Source: Agapanthus africanus (Eukaryota > Streptophyta > Magnoliopsida > Asparagales > Amaryllidaceae). Taken from it: 64,000 bases of DNA. The notes below the pieces were generated by a model. The model saw nothing but the letters and a program-made list of their open reading frames with translations, was not told where the DNA came from and ran no database searches. The DNA lies in NCBI GenBank assembly GCA_030015575.1, contig JASDDO010000026.1:193527739-193591738 (forward strand). The letters are read 5' to 3'. Position 1 is the first letter of the stretch, and every line of letters begins with the position of its first letter. The position numbers were made by a program, and so were the translations under genes. Below are positions 31,763 to 45,658 of the stretch, piece by piece.

Positions 31763-32745
31763 TCAAAACCTGATTTGATAATCCGGCTTAATCCTAAGCC
31801 GCTAGTATTATGAACCGTCCAATTAAAATCAGTGTAGCCTGTACATGTGTTTAATTAGACCCCCTGTATATACCAACATACATCATTTACATCATATTGT
31901 CTGAACCGGGAAAACCCTTTATGTGGGACTCTAAAGACTCAACAATACACTGGCAGTGATTTACTGGATAGATCCAAAAACCACAAGCACGTCAGCGGCA
32001 CTAGTGTACATAACGGCTACCCAGGTATATGCCGAAAGAGATATCGGAAATTAAGTCTGTCCGTACCCTACTGAGCCTGAATGTGACAATCTCCATACAG
32101 TCCGGTCTCTTCGTCTAAGAGTATCGTATACCGGGTTTAGAGGTGGATAAGGTCAGACCCCTAATAATCTGATAAGTCATGTCGGAGTCAAGCTCATCAC
32201 CAACTGAGAAACTACTGAACTCATATTAGTAAATCTCATCCACCGTGGCAACGGATTTAGGGTGATAAGCAACCGAACACGTGCGGCATCGACTCCTAAT
32301 ACTAAGAAAGACGAATCCCCGACAATCGCTTACTGCCTCCATGTGGCTCGGGACTGTACCCAACTAAAACCTGTTTGCACAACTCTTTTGATCCATCGTA
32401 GGGTAGTAATCAAAGTATAGTGGGAATACACACGAGACAAATGACGATCTCATGTCAAAAGACTAACCTGTACTAATGCTACTAGACAACTTCCATCTGA
32501 CGATAGATATAATACCATCTAGAAGTTCTCGGCGAGTCCGTCCAGTGTACTCACTTCCATTGAGCACATGTATACTATCTTAGGTGATACAACAACAATG
32601 GCTTGTGAGACCAGCCACCGCATTTCGTTGGGGTCTTGAAACATATACACTAGTCTACTTTGAAATATCGATGCCTTGTCTCGATACTCTCACAACTAGA
32701 GACATTTAAGGATGTGCTTATGGACTACGCAGCTCTCACGTATAT

Positions 32746-35700
32746 TGTAACAACCCTAATTTTCTTACACACTTTTTCCATACAAATTTTTAAATTGTTT
32801 TTTTTCAAAATCCTTAAACGGGTATTTATTGCCTGAGCACAAGACTTAAGTATTTAATTAGCAATTTAATTACAAGAAGGAGCTTGTAGCTCATAGGTAA
32901 TACCTTGCATTGTTGAACCAAGCCACCAGAGTTCAAATCCCATGCCCCCACATTATTTTTAATATTATTTTATTTTAAAATTTTTAGAAGTTCAACAGTC
33001 AACACGTGATAAATTCCAAAAGTTCTACTACTCATAAAAAACTAAATATACCAGAGTCTACACCTGATGACCCCTCACCTACCCATGCCCTGACTCAGCC
33101 CGACTCGGGCCGGCGCCGCAGGCCGGACTCGGCCGGACGGCCGAGTCCCCAACTGGAAAGTTGGGGCTCTTCCTCTCCCCTACCCCCCTTAATACTTTAT
33201 ATTGCCAGATCGGTTTCAGAGACCTTTGAAATCCCCATTTACTCCATATTTTAATGAATTTTAATATATTTTTACATTTTTTAATTTAAAACCATACATT
33301 TACCCTAACCCTAGCCTAACCCTATAAATACTATCCCTACCCTCTACCCACTCAACCCAAAACTCTAAGCCAACTCTCTAAAAATCTCAAGAAATCTTGT
33401 GTACTTTGAAAACGAGCACGAAGTGAAGCTACGATGAAATTCCCGGCGAACTTCCGGCGATCGTTCTAGGAGCTCCCGGAGACGAAGCGACGCACCGGCG
33501 ACTCCTCCCGTTCTACTTCTTTCTCCTAATTGTCCAAAACCCGTAAGTCCCATTTTCTATCTCTCTTTTCTATTCTAAAGATATGGATTTACAAAACCCG
33601 ACGGAATCGGAACAAATCCGATTTTCGATTCGGTTTTCTTATAAAACATCACTTCTCGTTAATGCAATTATGCTTAAACTCCCTCATGTTGACTATTAAA
33701 CACCAATCAACCAAATTGATCAAGTTTCATTTCATAAAATGATGGCTATCGTATGTTTCACTTAAATACCGCATTGTTTCAATTCTACATTTAACTCCAT
33801 TAAACTTGCTATACCTTTAAGTAGATCACGAGGTAATGACCTACCTCCTCACACACTCATATGCAAAATAACACGATACCCTCGAGAACTTAGAATACGG
33901 GAAAATAAACATTTTCATTTAAATACCCTTTACTTAATAAAACCATTTCTAAAAGATTTAGTATTGATACATCTTTACAAATAAATAACCTTTGAGCTAA
34001 TAATAAAAATATCTAGACTCAGCCAATTAAGGACTGTCGCACTCATTAGGACAGAGGAAGGTTGTGGGCATTCATTCGTTTATCTAAATTTGATTTTGTG
34101 GTGCCTAGGCTAGACAAGTTAGAAAGGTAACTTTAAAAGGTCCGTCTCACGGTAATTCGTGAGCGGATCTCTCCTTTCTTCACTTGTACGTACCTGGCCA
34201 CAATTGGCGGTGAAGAGACGATTTAAGTAATATCTCACAACTTATCTCTTTGGACCAGTTAGGAACAGTCTAATTGACTTAGGATACCCAAGAATATAGA
34301 ATACGGGAAATCGGCATCTTTACAAATAAATACCATAATTAATAAACCCGTTTTTCCTTAATGATTAGTATTTATACAAATCTTTGCAAAGCGCTGCTAC
34401 AACCCATTTGGGGAACCCGTTTGGGATGGGACGGATTATCGCACATCCTCGGGCTTAGTAGTGCGAGATGCAGACCTCCGTAAAGAGTATTCGGTCTCGA
34501 AAGATTTAAAATACGACATCTTAAGAAAACGAGATTTCTAGAATATTATATATATACTAAAATTATTTTCATATAAATATATGTATATGTAACATAAACA
34601 TATCTATTTTTGAAGTATTATAAATATTCCACCTTTTCTACAATATCACAAGAATCAATTTTACACTAAAATACCATGAATTCCTTGCAAAACCAATATT
34701 ACAAATAAATACCATTTATTATGAAATTAGGATATTTTCACTAAAAATATCACAATGTAAAATCTACATTCATTACAACTCTAAAGACGAATAATAAATA
34801 CTTGGGGTGTATTTGGAAAAGTATATAAAAGTATCTTTACATAAACCCCCCTCAAGTTCTATAAATTTCCCTAAGGACCCTAGTAAACATAGGTTTAAGC
34901 GGGACCAATCTCTTGAGCCCCAGGGAGCCGGAGAAGTGGGTGCTTGCCTATCTAAGGTAGACAACTTAACAATGGTGTTATCAATACTGTAACCGTCTTT
35001 GAAAAAGACACAAATCCTGCCGCCCATGTGCAGCGGTTACCGATAACATCAAAACAATTAGGAATTCAATTTACTTTTCTAATTGTCTGACTCAGTTTGA
35101 GTCTCATTATAAGCTGACTTGAATATGATTCAAGTACAATCTACAATCTAAAATTTATAATATTACATTTCAACTTGAATCCATGAATCCATTATTCTAT
35201 CAACTTGACTGAACCGAACCATGGATATACATTCCATTTACATGATTCTCCAGTTACATCCGTTTACTGATATCATGGTTTCGGTCAGTCATCCAATTAT
35301 ACAATCTATACAGTTTACAATACAAGACAATACAATACAACAATACAATCAAGATAACACTACGGGGTTTAAGGGGTAGACCAGTATGGAATATGTTAAA
35401 GGTGGCACGAGGTGGTCACTTAAGACGTAATTACATCCATGCCATTTTTCCGTGGTATTATCGACGGAGCCTTGTACTACAGGTTACCAAAGTCTCCGGT
35501 GTAAGTGGGACTCCTCTCGTATACACTGGAATCTTCTGTACCAAGCTACAAACAACAGCGTTAACACAATATTATAACAATATAATACAACATTAAAAGC
35601 TACCTTCTTATTATGTCTATTCTACTTCTCCCTTCTCTTTGGGACTTACCGAGCGACCTGTTCGCTGACGACATTTTATTTCTTTCTTCTTTGAATGTCG

Positions 35701-36030
35701 TCAGATGATTTGGACCCGTCAGAGATTGAGCCCACTGCTGAAGAATTGGATCATTTCAGTGAAGACCCCGAACTCTATTTCATTGTACACTTTCCATTTC
35801 AGTACTTTTCTTTTCTGTTATGCCATTGTTTAGGCATTCCTTTTATTCAGTTGTATTTACTTTCCATGCATTGTACAAAAGAATGTTAATAAATAAAGTT
35901 GCTGTTAAGTTTATATCTCTTGTACTTGCTTTTATATTTCTTAGATACGCTTTGCATACTTACTCTACAGTAAATACGTAGCGGCCTCATCTCGTCCCCT
36001 TCGCCGTATACCGGGAAGCGGGGCGTGACA
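32746..36030 (+). repeat. 5' LTR of T2
   Basis: Partner of 37563-40833. It holds a GC-rich hairpin cluster (33089-33166) about 160 bp upstream of a TATA box. The small frames in it (for example 35695-35889) have no domain and recur, broken, in the other LTR. Confidence 0.93.
33323..33330 (+). promoter_or_regulatory. TATA box, T2 5' LTR
   Basis: TATAAATA in a C-rich context, repeated in the other LTR at 38162-38169. This is a probable element promoter. Confidence 0.6.
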
Positions 36031-36041
36031 GGTTTTGTTGG

Positions 36042-36058
36042 TGGCCCATGCAGGCCAG
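36042..36058 (+). other. PBS-position block shared with T1
   Basis: TGGCCCATGCAGGCCAG lies 11 bases after the LTR. T1 has the same 17-mer with one change at the same place. No canonical TGGTATCAGAGC is present. It could be a primer-binding site for an unidentified tRNA or a packaging element. Confidence 0.45.
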
Positions 36059-36232
36059 AGTTGTATGGAACACTGCCATACAATTCTATTCTGCGTGAAC
36101 AACCTAAGCAATATAACACAAGAACCAGCAACTAAAACATTCTTTACAATCATATTCCTTGAATCCCATCATTTCTTGTTTTTTGAATCATATACTTTGA
36201 ATCTGTCCAAACCCAAATTTTTCTTCAAGGTT

Positions 36233-37207
36233 ATGGATTTCCCGAACGACACCAACACTAATGTCAACAACACACCTCCACCACTACCACTCACACCTTC
36301 CGTCCCTGCTCCACTCAACGAGCAAACAGTTCTGCTTGTGGCAATCTGCAGCCTCCTAGAGGGACAGCAGCAACAGACTGCTCTTTTAATGAACCGTCCC
36401 GAAGCAGAAGCACCTGGGGTGAAGCAATTCAGGGCTTTGCACCCCCAAACAGTTCTCAGGAAAGGAGAGCCCACTGGATGCTGAGGAATGGGCTCAGAGT
36501 ATCGAAGATGATCTGGCAGCGGCACAGGTGCCAGAATTAGCTTGGTTTCATGTTGCAAAATTACAGCTCACAGACAATGCACAAAACTGGCGGAAGGCGG
36601 AAGAAAGCCGTCTTGAACTACCCATAGAATGGAAGACTTTCCGCGACATGTTCGGCGCTAAGTACTTCCCTGAGACTGCCAAGTTCGACATGGAACAACA
36701 GTTCATCCATCTGCAATAAGGTTCGATATGGACCAAGTCAGTAGATGAGTATGACGCTGAGTTCACCATGCTCAGTCGATTTGCGGCACACCTGATACTG
36801 ACGGATGAGATCAGAGCCCGTCGATTTCAACAAGGTTTGGATTCGGAGATCCAGGCTGCACTGGCCACAGGAGATTTTCCGACTCATGAATCGGTTCTGA
36901 AAACTGCCCGCCGTTATGAGGCAGTGGTAAAGACGAGGGGAAGACCTCAATCTGCTAGATTTAAGCGCCCTGCCAACCAAATGGTAGGAGGGGCCTCTTT
37001 AAGGCCAGCTGTTGAACTTAGAAGAAAGGTAGTAGCCAATGATCAGCCAAGACCCGATTTTGGCTTTTATTGCAAGAGGGAAGGACACTTGTGGAAGGAC
37101 AGTAGGCGCGCAGAAGTCCTATTCTTGGTTTGTGGCGTGTCCAATCACGGAATTGGAAACTGTCCTTATAGACGCAACTCAGCTCACGCACCCACCAACT
37201 ACCCGTA
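36233..37207 (+). pseudogene. T2 gag, frameshifted and interrupted
   Basis: The reading starts at ATG 36233 with a Pro-rich N terminus. A frameshift near 36450-36480 moves it to the frame that runs to 37207, which is itself cut by TAA at 36717-36719. Recognisable retrotransposon gag text includes EEWAQSIEDD, WFHVAKLQLTDNAQNWRK, FRDMFGAKYFPETAK and SVDEYDAEFTMLSRFA. The C terminus keeps remnants of two zinc knuckles (CKREGHLWKDS and CGVSNHGIGNCP), each missing one or more cysteines. Gag normally assembles the particle and binds element RNA; this copy cannot encode a complete one. Confidence 0.85.
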
Positions 37208-37562
37208 ACGGCCAGCTATCCAGGCTCCTGCAACTTGTCCTGCACTCCCAGCACCACCTCCACGTGGATTTCCTGCACAGCCAAATCGCCATTTCCATCA
37301 AGCAATGAGAAACATGCCTCGAGTACAGGGGAATATGCCTCCAGCTAGGAGGAACGTGCCACGGCGACAGGCTTACACCTTAGCAGCCGTAGAAGCCGAG
37401 ACTGTAGGTCAAGATAACACCGGTAAGACTTTTTCACACTTTTTAACCCTTGCACCATCTTGTTATACACTATCTATACTCCAGTCACCAAACTTTTCTT
37501 AAATTTGTTACACTTTCCTTTTTACAAATTTCGAGGACGAAATTTTTATAAGGTGGGTAGAA
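37208..37562 (+). other. T2 3' UTR with PPT
   Basis: A Pro-rich remnant frame, then TTCGAGGACGAAATTTTTAT and the PPT AAGGTGGGTAGAA at the LTR edge. In autonomous relatives this text follows the pol frame, so the deletion joined the gag region directly to the end of the element. Confidence 0.75.
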
Positions 37563-40500
37563 TGTAACAACCCTAATTTTCTTATACACTTTTTCCATAC
37601 AAATTTTTAAATTGTTTTTTTTTTCAAAATCCTTAAAGGGGTATTTATTACCTAAGCACAAGACTTAAGTAATTAATTAGTAATTTAATTACAAGAAGGA
37701 GCTTGCAGCTCATTGGTAATAACTTGCATTGCTGAACCATGTCACCAGAGTTCAAATCCCATGCCTCACATTATTTTTAATATTATTTTGTTTTAAAATT
37801 TTTAGAAATCCAACAGTCAACACGTGATAAATTCTAAAAGTTCTACTACTCATAAAAAAACTAAATATACTAGAGCTTACACCAGATGACCCCCCACCTC
37901 CCCATGCCCTGACTCGGCCCGACTCGGCCGGCGGACCGGCCGACTCGGGCCGGCGCCGCAGGCCGGACTCGGCCGGACGGCCGAGTCCCCAACTGGAAAG
38001 TTGGGGCTCTTCCTCTCCCTTACCCCCTGCATACTTTATTTTGCCAGATCGGTTCCAGAGACCTATGAAATCCCCATTTACTCCATATTTTAATGAATTT
38101 TAATATATTTTTACATTTTTTAATTTAAAACCATACATCCACCCTAACCCTAGCCTAACCCTATAAATACCACCCCTACCCTCTACCTTCTAACCCTAAA
38201 ACTCTGAGCCAATTCTCTAAAATTCTCAAGAAATCTTGTGTGCTTTGAAAACGAGCACGAAGCGAAGCTACGGCGAAATTCCCGGCGAACTTCCGGTGAT
38301 CGTTCTAGGAGCTCCCGGCGACGAAGCGACGCACCGGTGACTCCTCATGTTCTATCTCTTTCTCCTAGTTGTCCAAAACCTGTAAGTCCCATTTTCTATC
38401 TCTCTTTTCTATTCTAAAAATACGGATTTACAAAACACGATGGAATCGGAACAAATCCGATTTCGAATTCGGTTTTCTTATAAAACTTCACTTCTCGTTA
38501 ACGCAATTATGCTTAAACTCCCTCATGTTGACTATTAAACACTAATCAACCAAATTGATCAAGTTTCATTTCATAAAATGATGGCTATCGTATGTTTCAC
38601 TTAAATACCACATTGTTTCAATTCTACATTTAACTCCATTAAACTTCTTATACCTTTAAGTAGATCATGAGGTAATGACCTACCTCCTCAAACACTCATA
38701 TGCAACATAACACGATACCTCGAGAACTTAGAATACGGGGGAAAAAACATTTTCATTTAAATACCCTTTACTTAATAAAACAATTTCTAAAAGATTTAGT
38801 ATTGATGCATCTTTACAAATAAATAACCTTTGAGCTAATAATAAAAATATCTAGACTCAGCCAATTAAGGACTGTCGCACTCATTAGGACAGAGGAAGGT
38901 TGTAGGCATTCAGTCATTTATCTAAACCTGACTTTGTGGTGCCTAGGCTAAGCAAGTGAGAAAGGTAACTTTAAAAGGCCCATCTCACGGTAATTCGTGA
39001 GCGGATCCCTCCTTTCTTCACTTGTACTTACCTGGCCACAATTGGCGGTGAAGAGGAGATTTGAGGGATATCTTACAACTTGTCGCTTTGGACCAGTTAG
39101 GAACAGTCTAGTTGACTTAGGAGACCCTAGAATATAGAATACGGGAAATCGACATCTTTACAAATAAATACCATAATTAATAAAACCGTTTTTCCTTAAT
39201 GATTAGTATTTATACAAATCTTTGTAAAGCGCCGCTACAACCCATTTGGGGAACCCGTTCGGGATGGTGCGGATTATCGCACATCCTCGGGCTTAGTAGT
39301 GCGAGATGCAAACCCCGCAAGGAGTATTCGGTCTCGAAAGATTTAAAATACGACATCTTAAGAAAACGAGATTTCTAGAATATTATATATATACTAAAAT
39401 TATTTTCATATAAATATATGTATATGTAACATAAACATATCTATTTTTGAAGTATTATAAATATTCCACCTTTTCTACAATATCACAAGAATTAATTTTA
39501 CACTAAAATACCATGAATTCCTTGCGAAACCAATATTATAAATAAATACCATTTATTATGAAATTAGGATATTTTCACTACAAATATCACAATGTAAAAT
39601 CTACATTCATTACAACTCTATAGACGAATAATAAATACTTGGGATGTATTTGGAAAAGTATATAAAAGTATCTTTACATAAACCCCCCTCAAGTTCTATA
39701 AATTTCCCTAAGGACCCTAGTAAACGTAGGTTTAAGCGGGACCAATCTCTTGAGCCCCAGGGAGCCGGAGAAGTGGGTGCTTGCCTATCTAAGGTAGACA
39801 ACTTAACAACGGTGTTATCAATACTGTAAGCGGTTACCGATAATATCAAAACAATTAGGACTTCAATTTACTTTTCTAATTGCCTGACTTAGTTTGTGTC
39901 TCATTATAATCTGACTTGAATACGATTCAAGTACAATCTACAATCTACAATTTATAATATTACATTTCAACTTGAATCCATGAATCCATTATTCTATCAA
40001 CTTGACTGAACCGAACCATGGATATACATTCTATTTACATGATTCTCCAGTTACATCCGTTTACTGATATCATGGTTTCGGTCAGTCATCCAATTATACA
40101 ATCTATACAGTTTACAATATGAGACAATACAATACAACAATACAATCAAGATAACACTACGGGGTTTAAGGGGTAGACTGGTACGGAATATGTTAAAGGT
40201 GGCACGAGGTGGTCACTTAAGACGTAATTACATCCATGCCGTTGTTCCCTGGTATTATCGACGGAGCCTTGTACTATGGGTTACCAAAGTCTCCGGTGTA
40301 AGTGGGACTCCTCTCGTATACACTGGTATCTTCTGTACCTAGCTACAAAAACAGCGTTAACACAATATTATAACAATATAATACAACATTAAAAGGTACC
40401 TTCTTATTCTGTCTAATCTACTTCTCCCTTATCTTTGGGACTTAACGAGAGACCTGTTCGCTGACGATATTTTATTTCTTTCTTCTTTGAATGTCGTCAG

Positions 40501-40833
40501 TCGATTTGGACCCGTCAGAGATTGAGCCCACTGTTGAAGACTTGGACCATTTCAGTGAAGACCCCGTGCTCTAGTTCATTGTATACTTTCCATTTCAGTA
40601 CTTTTCTTTTCTGTTATGCCATTGTTTAGGCATTGCTTTTATTCAGTTGTATTTACTTTCCATATATTGTACAAAAGAATGTTAATAAATAAAGTTGATG
40701 TTCAGTTTATATCTCTTGTCTCTTGTGCTTGCTTTTATATTTCTTAGATACGCTTAGCGTATTTACTCCACAGAAAATACGTAGCGGTCTCGTCCCGTCC
40801 CCTTCGCCGTATACCGGAAAGCGGGGCGTGACA
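37563..40833 (+). repeat. 3' LTR of T2
   Basis: Partner of 32746-36030. The GC cluster has an extra CGGCCGGCGGACCGGCC segment near 37925-37942, and a segment around 34995-35030 of the 5' LTR is missing here. The TATA box lies at 38162-38169. Confidence 0.93.
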
Positions 40834-41099
40834 TATATGATCGCCATCATAATGCTGGTAGTCAAGCAAGAATCCTACGGGATTCATCATTATGTATTAG
40901 TGACACGTAATAATAAGTGAAATGTGTATACATCAATTATAAAGACAGACCAAATAGCATACTATCATCTCGAGTAAGATTGTTCTACATGTAAAGTTCC
41001 TTACTCAATTATTATAATCGCGTGCCTGCAATTACACTAATTAACTTGAAGGCACTATATCCAACAATATCCCACTTGCACTTAAGGCTAATTATCGCG

Positions 41100-44000
41100 G
41101 TATCGCATACCGACATCCTCTGTGCTATCGAATACTCAATTTCTCTACTACTCAGTTTCACAAAGCTTGTTTGAGAAACATCCGTGTTCGAGAAATTGCC
41201 TCAGTGAGTAGATCCGGTACAATGTTCCAACTTCCTCTCTCTATATCTCAACTTCATGGAGATGAACAATCTTCCGAACTGAGCGACACCCCACCACAAG
41301 AATTTGTCTAGATACTTGATGAGAGCAAGTTCATAAATGAACAACTTTATCCAACAAATTTCTTGGTCTGTACTCTCAGTTGAGTCGTAACCAGCATCCT
41401 GCACTATACTTTCCTTAGTATCCCTATTGGAAACCTATCCGATTTACTGATCTTCAGAAGAGGCTAAACTCAAAACTCTGACAGTTTCTCTGTCATCCAG
41501 GTCATCTTGGAAGCCTGAACCAATAACCGCCTCCTGGAGGAGGCTGCCGTTACCATATATCAAGAACATCCTCTTTTGTTCATAATTGCTTCCCTTTATT
41601 TCTCCAGAATTGGATTAATATCTTCTTACTACAACCAGTGTATAAGCAACATCAGGTTTCGTACAAGACATTACATGATTGAATCAATTGCTTAAGCAAA
41701 TGATATGTCATTCATGCCAGTCTCTCTCCTCATCAGTGTAGAAGACATCTTTTTAGAGAGGGAGACTCCATCACCTGCGGGGACACTACTACGCCAGGAG
41801 TCATCCTTTCTAAAGCACTCTAGAATGCTGTCTAAGTGCCCGGATTGGGATACTTCCAAAATCTAGATCTAAAATCATAGATCTAGTCACCATAATCCCT
41901 GATATATTATTCATATCCAACGTAGAGAAAACACTATGTGACAACCAAAGTTTGACCGATTTTAGTATAGGAACATCACTTCGTATCTGGAGTATGTCAT
42001 CCAAATCTCATGACAGTACTCCCTACACCCTTCTTATTAGGTTCATATATTGTTTTGATAAAATCAATCACCTTGACTGTCATATCAAAATAGATGATCC
42101 GTATCCTTTATACATGCTTTAGTCTAAAAATAAACATAAGCAACTTGCACACCTTCCGCTGCTCCCACCGACTACGATAACCCTCTGGCAGAGTCATATA
42201 CACATGCACTTCCGAATTCCCATTTAGAAAGACGTTATAGTCATTCTCTTACCAGATATCATAGTCTGTAGTAACATCGGTGCCAAGTGATATCCGTTAT
42301 GGACTTCAGCGTAGACACTGAAGTAAAACTCTCATCACAATCCACAACGTGTATTTGATGAGAATCTTTACAACAAGTCTAGCCTTATTAGGTTAATACC
42401 TTTCCACTTACACAGATCTAGAACGATCTACTTGCTCCTAATGGGTTTTACCCATTCAGGAGCACCCAGCAAAGTCCAAAATCCATAATTTGCTGAAGTG
42501 CGTGGAGTCCATCTTAGATATAAAATATCTCATCACTTGGAAGTTACTACTTCCTATGACCTGCAGATAACTAGTAAGGTCATCATAACCATGAAGCTGA
42601 CCTCCCTGTTACCGTCTATGAGAAAACCGAAGTATCTCTCTGGTGGCTTCTCAGGTAGATGAGGTCACCTACTAAAATCCACGGAGTGGATAATGGTTTG
42701 TCAAGCCCAATTGAATCCTTAGGTTCTATTAGATTTTCGGTAACCGTTTGTGGTTCTGGAATCAATTCCAGTTCTACCATACTCGCACTAGTTTCTTTTG
42801 CAAAAAGATTCCCTTTATAAAAATATGGCGAGTCAAGAACAATGTAACTATTGATCTTGAAAATGGTAGAAACAAAACCCTAGCTAATGCTTGGGATAAT
42901 CCACAAATAGCTATTACCGAAGCGTGCATTGAGTTTGTCCGGAATCTGCTTTTAAATAGGAACCGGATAACTCCATATCTTAGTAACATCAAGATATGCA
43001 ACCAATCTATATCCATATAGAATCAAAGGCATTAATTTAGATGGAATCAGATGCAAAAATCATGCAGCTGTTTTCAGTGCATATCACAAATGGAAAAAGG
43101 ACAATATAACATTACTCATCAAGGAGCGCACCTACGGATGAGTAACTTATGAGAGAATCAAGTTCTCAATATTACTATGATGGAATACCTAGTATAAGTA
43201 TCTATATCTTCGATCACTTCGAAAAATCCTAATACTTCAACGTATGGTTCTCTACTTTATTCTTATATCTATAAACTTCTCAAAATCTTCGGACCTTGCA
43301 TTACAAAGAATGCGTGTATAAAACCAGAGAACTCATAGGGAAACCTGAATCAAGTAAGAGTACCAACCCCTTATCTCGAAGGACACTGAACAACATACAT
43401 TTTCATATATAAGTCCCAAGAGTATACTAACTCAAATTCCGTGTGTTGTAGGTTGAAAATTGTATTTTGGTCAAAAATGTCTTACACCGTTATTCAGTGC
43501 ACCTTACTTTATCCTCAACGGATAAAGGTAAATGTTTGAAACACAATTTTCAAATTTTATATCTCACTTTATAAAATAAAAATACAGATACTTCATTTTA
43601 AAATTTTGTGCATAACATCGGTTATTTGAAACCAAATATTTGTCGTTAGGCAAAACCAGGCGATTTAGTCCAATATCACCAATTGCAACGAATTCCGATA
43701 TTGAGAATCAAATCCCCTATTTCCTAATATTCTACTCCTACTCCGCATCTGTAACGCTATACTGATGTGATATTCAAATTCGGTAAATATATACCCTGGA
43801 GTCAGAATTAATTGAGAAAACAGTTCACATTTACAAGTACACAGAAAATCTAGAAAATAAATGTTTCAAGAAGGTGGCCGGGTATCCCTAGTAATGCTTT
43901 TTTCACTATCCAGATTCATGATAGTAGTCGCAATTTTCTTTGCCCTCTCTTCAATCCTTTTATATGTCTCTATATCTTACGTTCTGTACACCGCATTTAG

Positions 44001-44390
44001 GCTAATTGGTTTTCTTCCTTCCCTACTTTTCGGTACCAGCCTAAGATTTGGAAGAAGACCGTCCAATAAGAGTAATAGGTGTACTTTCATAATACAAGAA
44101 GCTCTCGCAACCTGTGAGAAGGTAAAAGAAATAGACAACCGAATAACACAATCTAAATTCTCCAGAACCAGTGACCATCTTCGACTGAAATAATTTCTTC
44201 GAGTTCGTATGTAACTTTACGATGGCCATTTCCAAGCAATATGGATCATCGCAGTGATACAGAGTGTTCTGAAGAAATGCAAAGGGAAAGTAGGAGTAGC
44301 AGAGATATTTGCGGCTTTGTCATGAGTCATGACAATCCAAAGCTAATGCATGTAAGAAGGTTCAGTTAACTTGGTTAATGAGTTTTAGTT
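41100..44390 (-). pseudogene. Copia-2 pol remnants
   Basis: Heavily mutated minus-strand Copia polyprotein. Recognisable pieces are an RT palm remnant near 41810-42004 (MDDILQIRSDVPILKSVKLW, matching Copia-1 YVDDILLIGNDIPMLQSVKL), an RT fingers remnant near 42165-42215 (VYMTLPEGY), and the end of the RNase H region next to the PPT near 41090-41220. Many stops and frameshifts exist in all frames. The start near 44390 corresponds to the Copia-1 ATG region behind a conserved CTCTCTCT tract. Confidence 0.75.
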
Positions 44391-45658
44391 AAGTCATGGG
44401 TCGATGTAACCAGAGAGAGAAAAGAAACACTCAGCATGCACTCTATCAAGATTAGATTGGTTAATCACTTTATCTAATCAGGATGGCTCACGCTGTTTTC
44501 TCAAATTCTCCTTCAAACCCTAAAAGGAGAACTAGCCGGGATCATATACACTTTACATGTTCGCTAACTGTTCATCCAGGTCGATGTTGGTACTCCGAGG
44601 GAGGTCCCCTGTGCTTTTGCATGAACCCAATTAAATAACTCCATTTCCACAGAGGCGTAACCTCATTAACACTTTCTAGACACCTAATAGGTTAACTAAT
44701 TGTGAAGTTAAAATCTCCCGAGGAGTAATACCTACTCATCAGTGGGAATCGGGACCCAACTATCATCGTGTGATAATATTGTCGAAAGCCGACAAAAATT
44801 ACCACACTCCAGAAGGTATGCGCAAACTTGGTAAGTTTCCCTTATATTTGAAACTCCCAATATAGTTTTTGCCACAAGCGCTTATGACCTTAACTAAGGT
44901 CAAAACATCATAAGTCGCAACTTAAATTCAACCCGTCATTGTCATGATTAATCTAGATCCATTCGTACAAGTCCTTGACGAAGGTCAAAACAGCTATACG
45001 CATGTCCTAGATTAATGCATCTATCTATGCAACAGACAAGTATCCCTTATCTACCAACCACTATGCCTTGGCGAAGGTCAAAACACATAGCTTGAATACT
45101 AGGTGATACCCATCAGAAACGACGGAGGGCTACAGTTGATTTTGGCGAAAAACTTTTAACGTAATGAACTTGATATTGTTGAAGGAACTCGAGTAGCTTT
45201 GTAATGGAGTGGTTTAGGCTCCGTATTTTAAAACTAGTAACATAAACTTTTGCTTAAGAACGAACTCCCCATGAAGGGATCAAGGCTCTTTCTTCATAGA
45301 ATGAGGTACAGGATATTCCTAACCGAATACCTCTATACAAAACAAAAGAATACGACTAAAATTTTGAAGAAACACGAGTAGTTTTAAAAATTGGTTCCGA
45401 CAATATCAAATAGATTTGTTTTCCTTGCATTAAAGATATAATGCAGTCCCATCATATATAGTTTCTAAGACACATCAGAAATGACCAAAATAGCATGCTT
45501 TTATATTGCATCTGCATTTGCCACGGGGTCCCGGGTCTTCACTGTAAGGTTACTTAACTTACAGTAGGGCGGGGACAGGGCTAGCGTGGATGCAAAACAT
45601 ATAGAAACATCTACTAAATATAATATATATATGTATATATATATGTATATATATATAT
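44391..45658 (-). other. Copia-2 leader, distal part
   Basis: Non-coding, aligned in order with Copia-1 14879-16257. It holds three spaced stem-loop sites on the opposite strand (about 44888-44902, 44975-44988, 45068-45081). It ends at an AT-rich stretch where the opposite-strand LTR inserted. Confidence 0.65.

Larger units (their letters stand above)
32746..40833 (+). mobile_element. T2: Gypsy-type element reduced to LTRs plus a broken gag
   Basis: An 8.1-kb element with LTRs of 3285 and 3271 bp that start TGTAACAACCC and end GGGGCGTGACA, flanked by perfect TATAT duplications (32741-32745, 40834-40838). The interior is only 1532 bp: a gag pseudogene and a 3' UTR whose end (CGAGGACGAAATTTTTATAA then GGTGGGTAGAA) is the PPT region typical of Tekay/Del-like plant Gypsy elements. 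Protease, RT, RNase H and integrase are absent. LTR similarity is high, so the insertion is fairly recent despite the loss of pol. Confidence 0.93.
30952..41066 (-). repeat. 3' LTR of Copia-2, interrupted by T2
   Basis: LTR sequence at 30952-32745 and 40834-41066, about 2.0 kb after removing T2 and one TATAT. Partner of 48839-50807. It includes a (TA)n tract at about 31725-31758 that is much shorter in the other LTR, and a CCGCGGAAG block near its outer end. Confidence 0.9.

Noticed and set aside
33006-33254. 82-codon Pro/Arg-rich ORF
   Set aside because: Produced by the GC hairpin block of the T2 LTR, and not maintained at the same length in the other LTR.
33301-33330. Telomere-like CCCTAA repeats
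   Set aside because: Only a few imperfect CCCTAACC units occur next to a TATA box, and both T2 LTRs have them; it is LTR promoter sequence.
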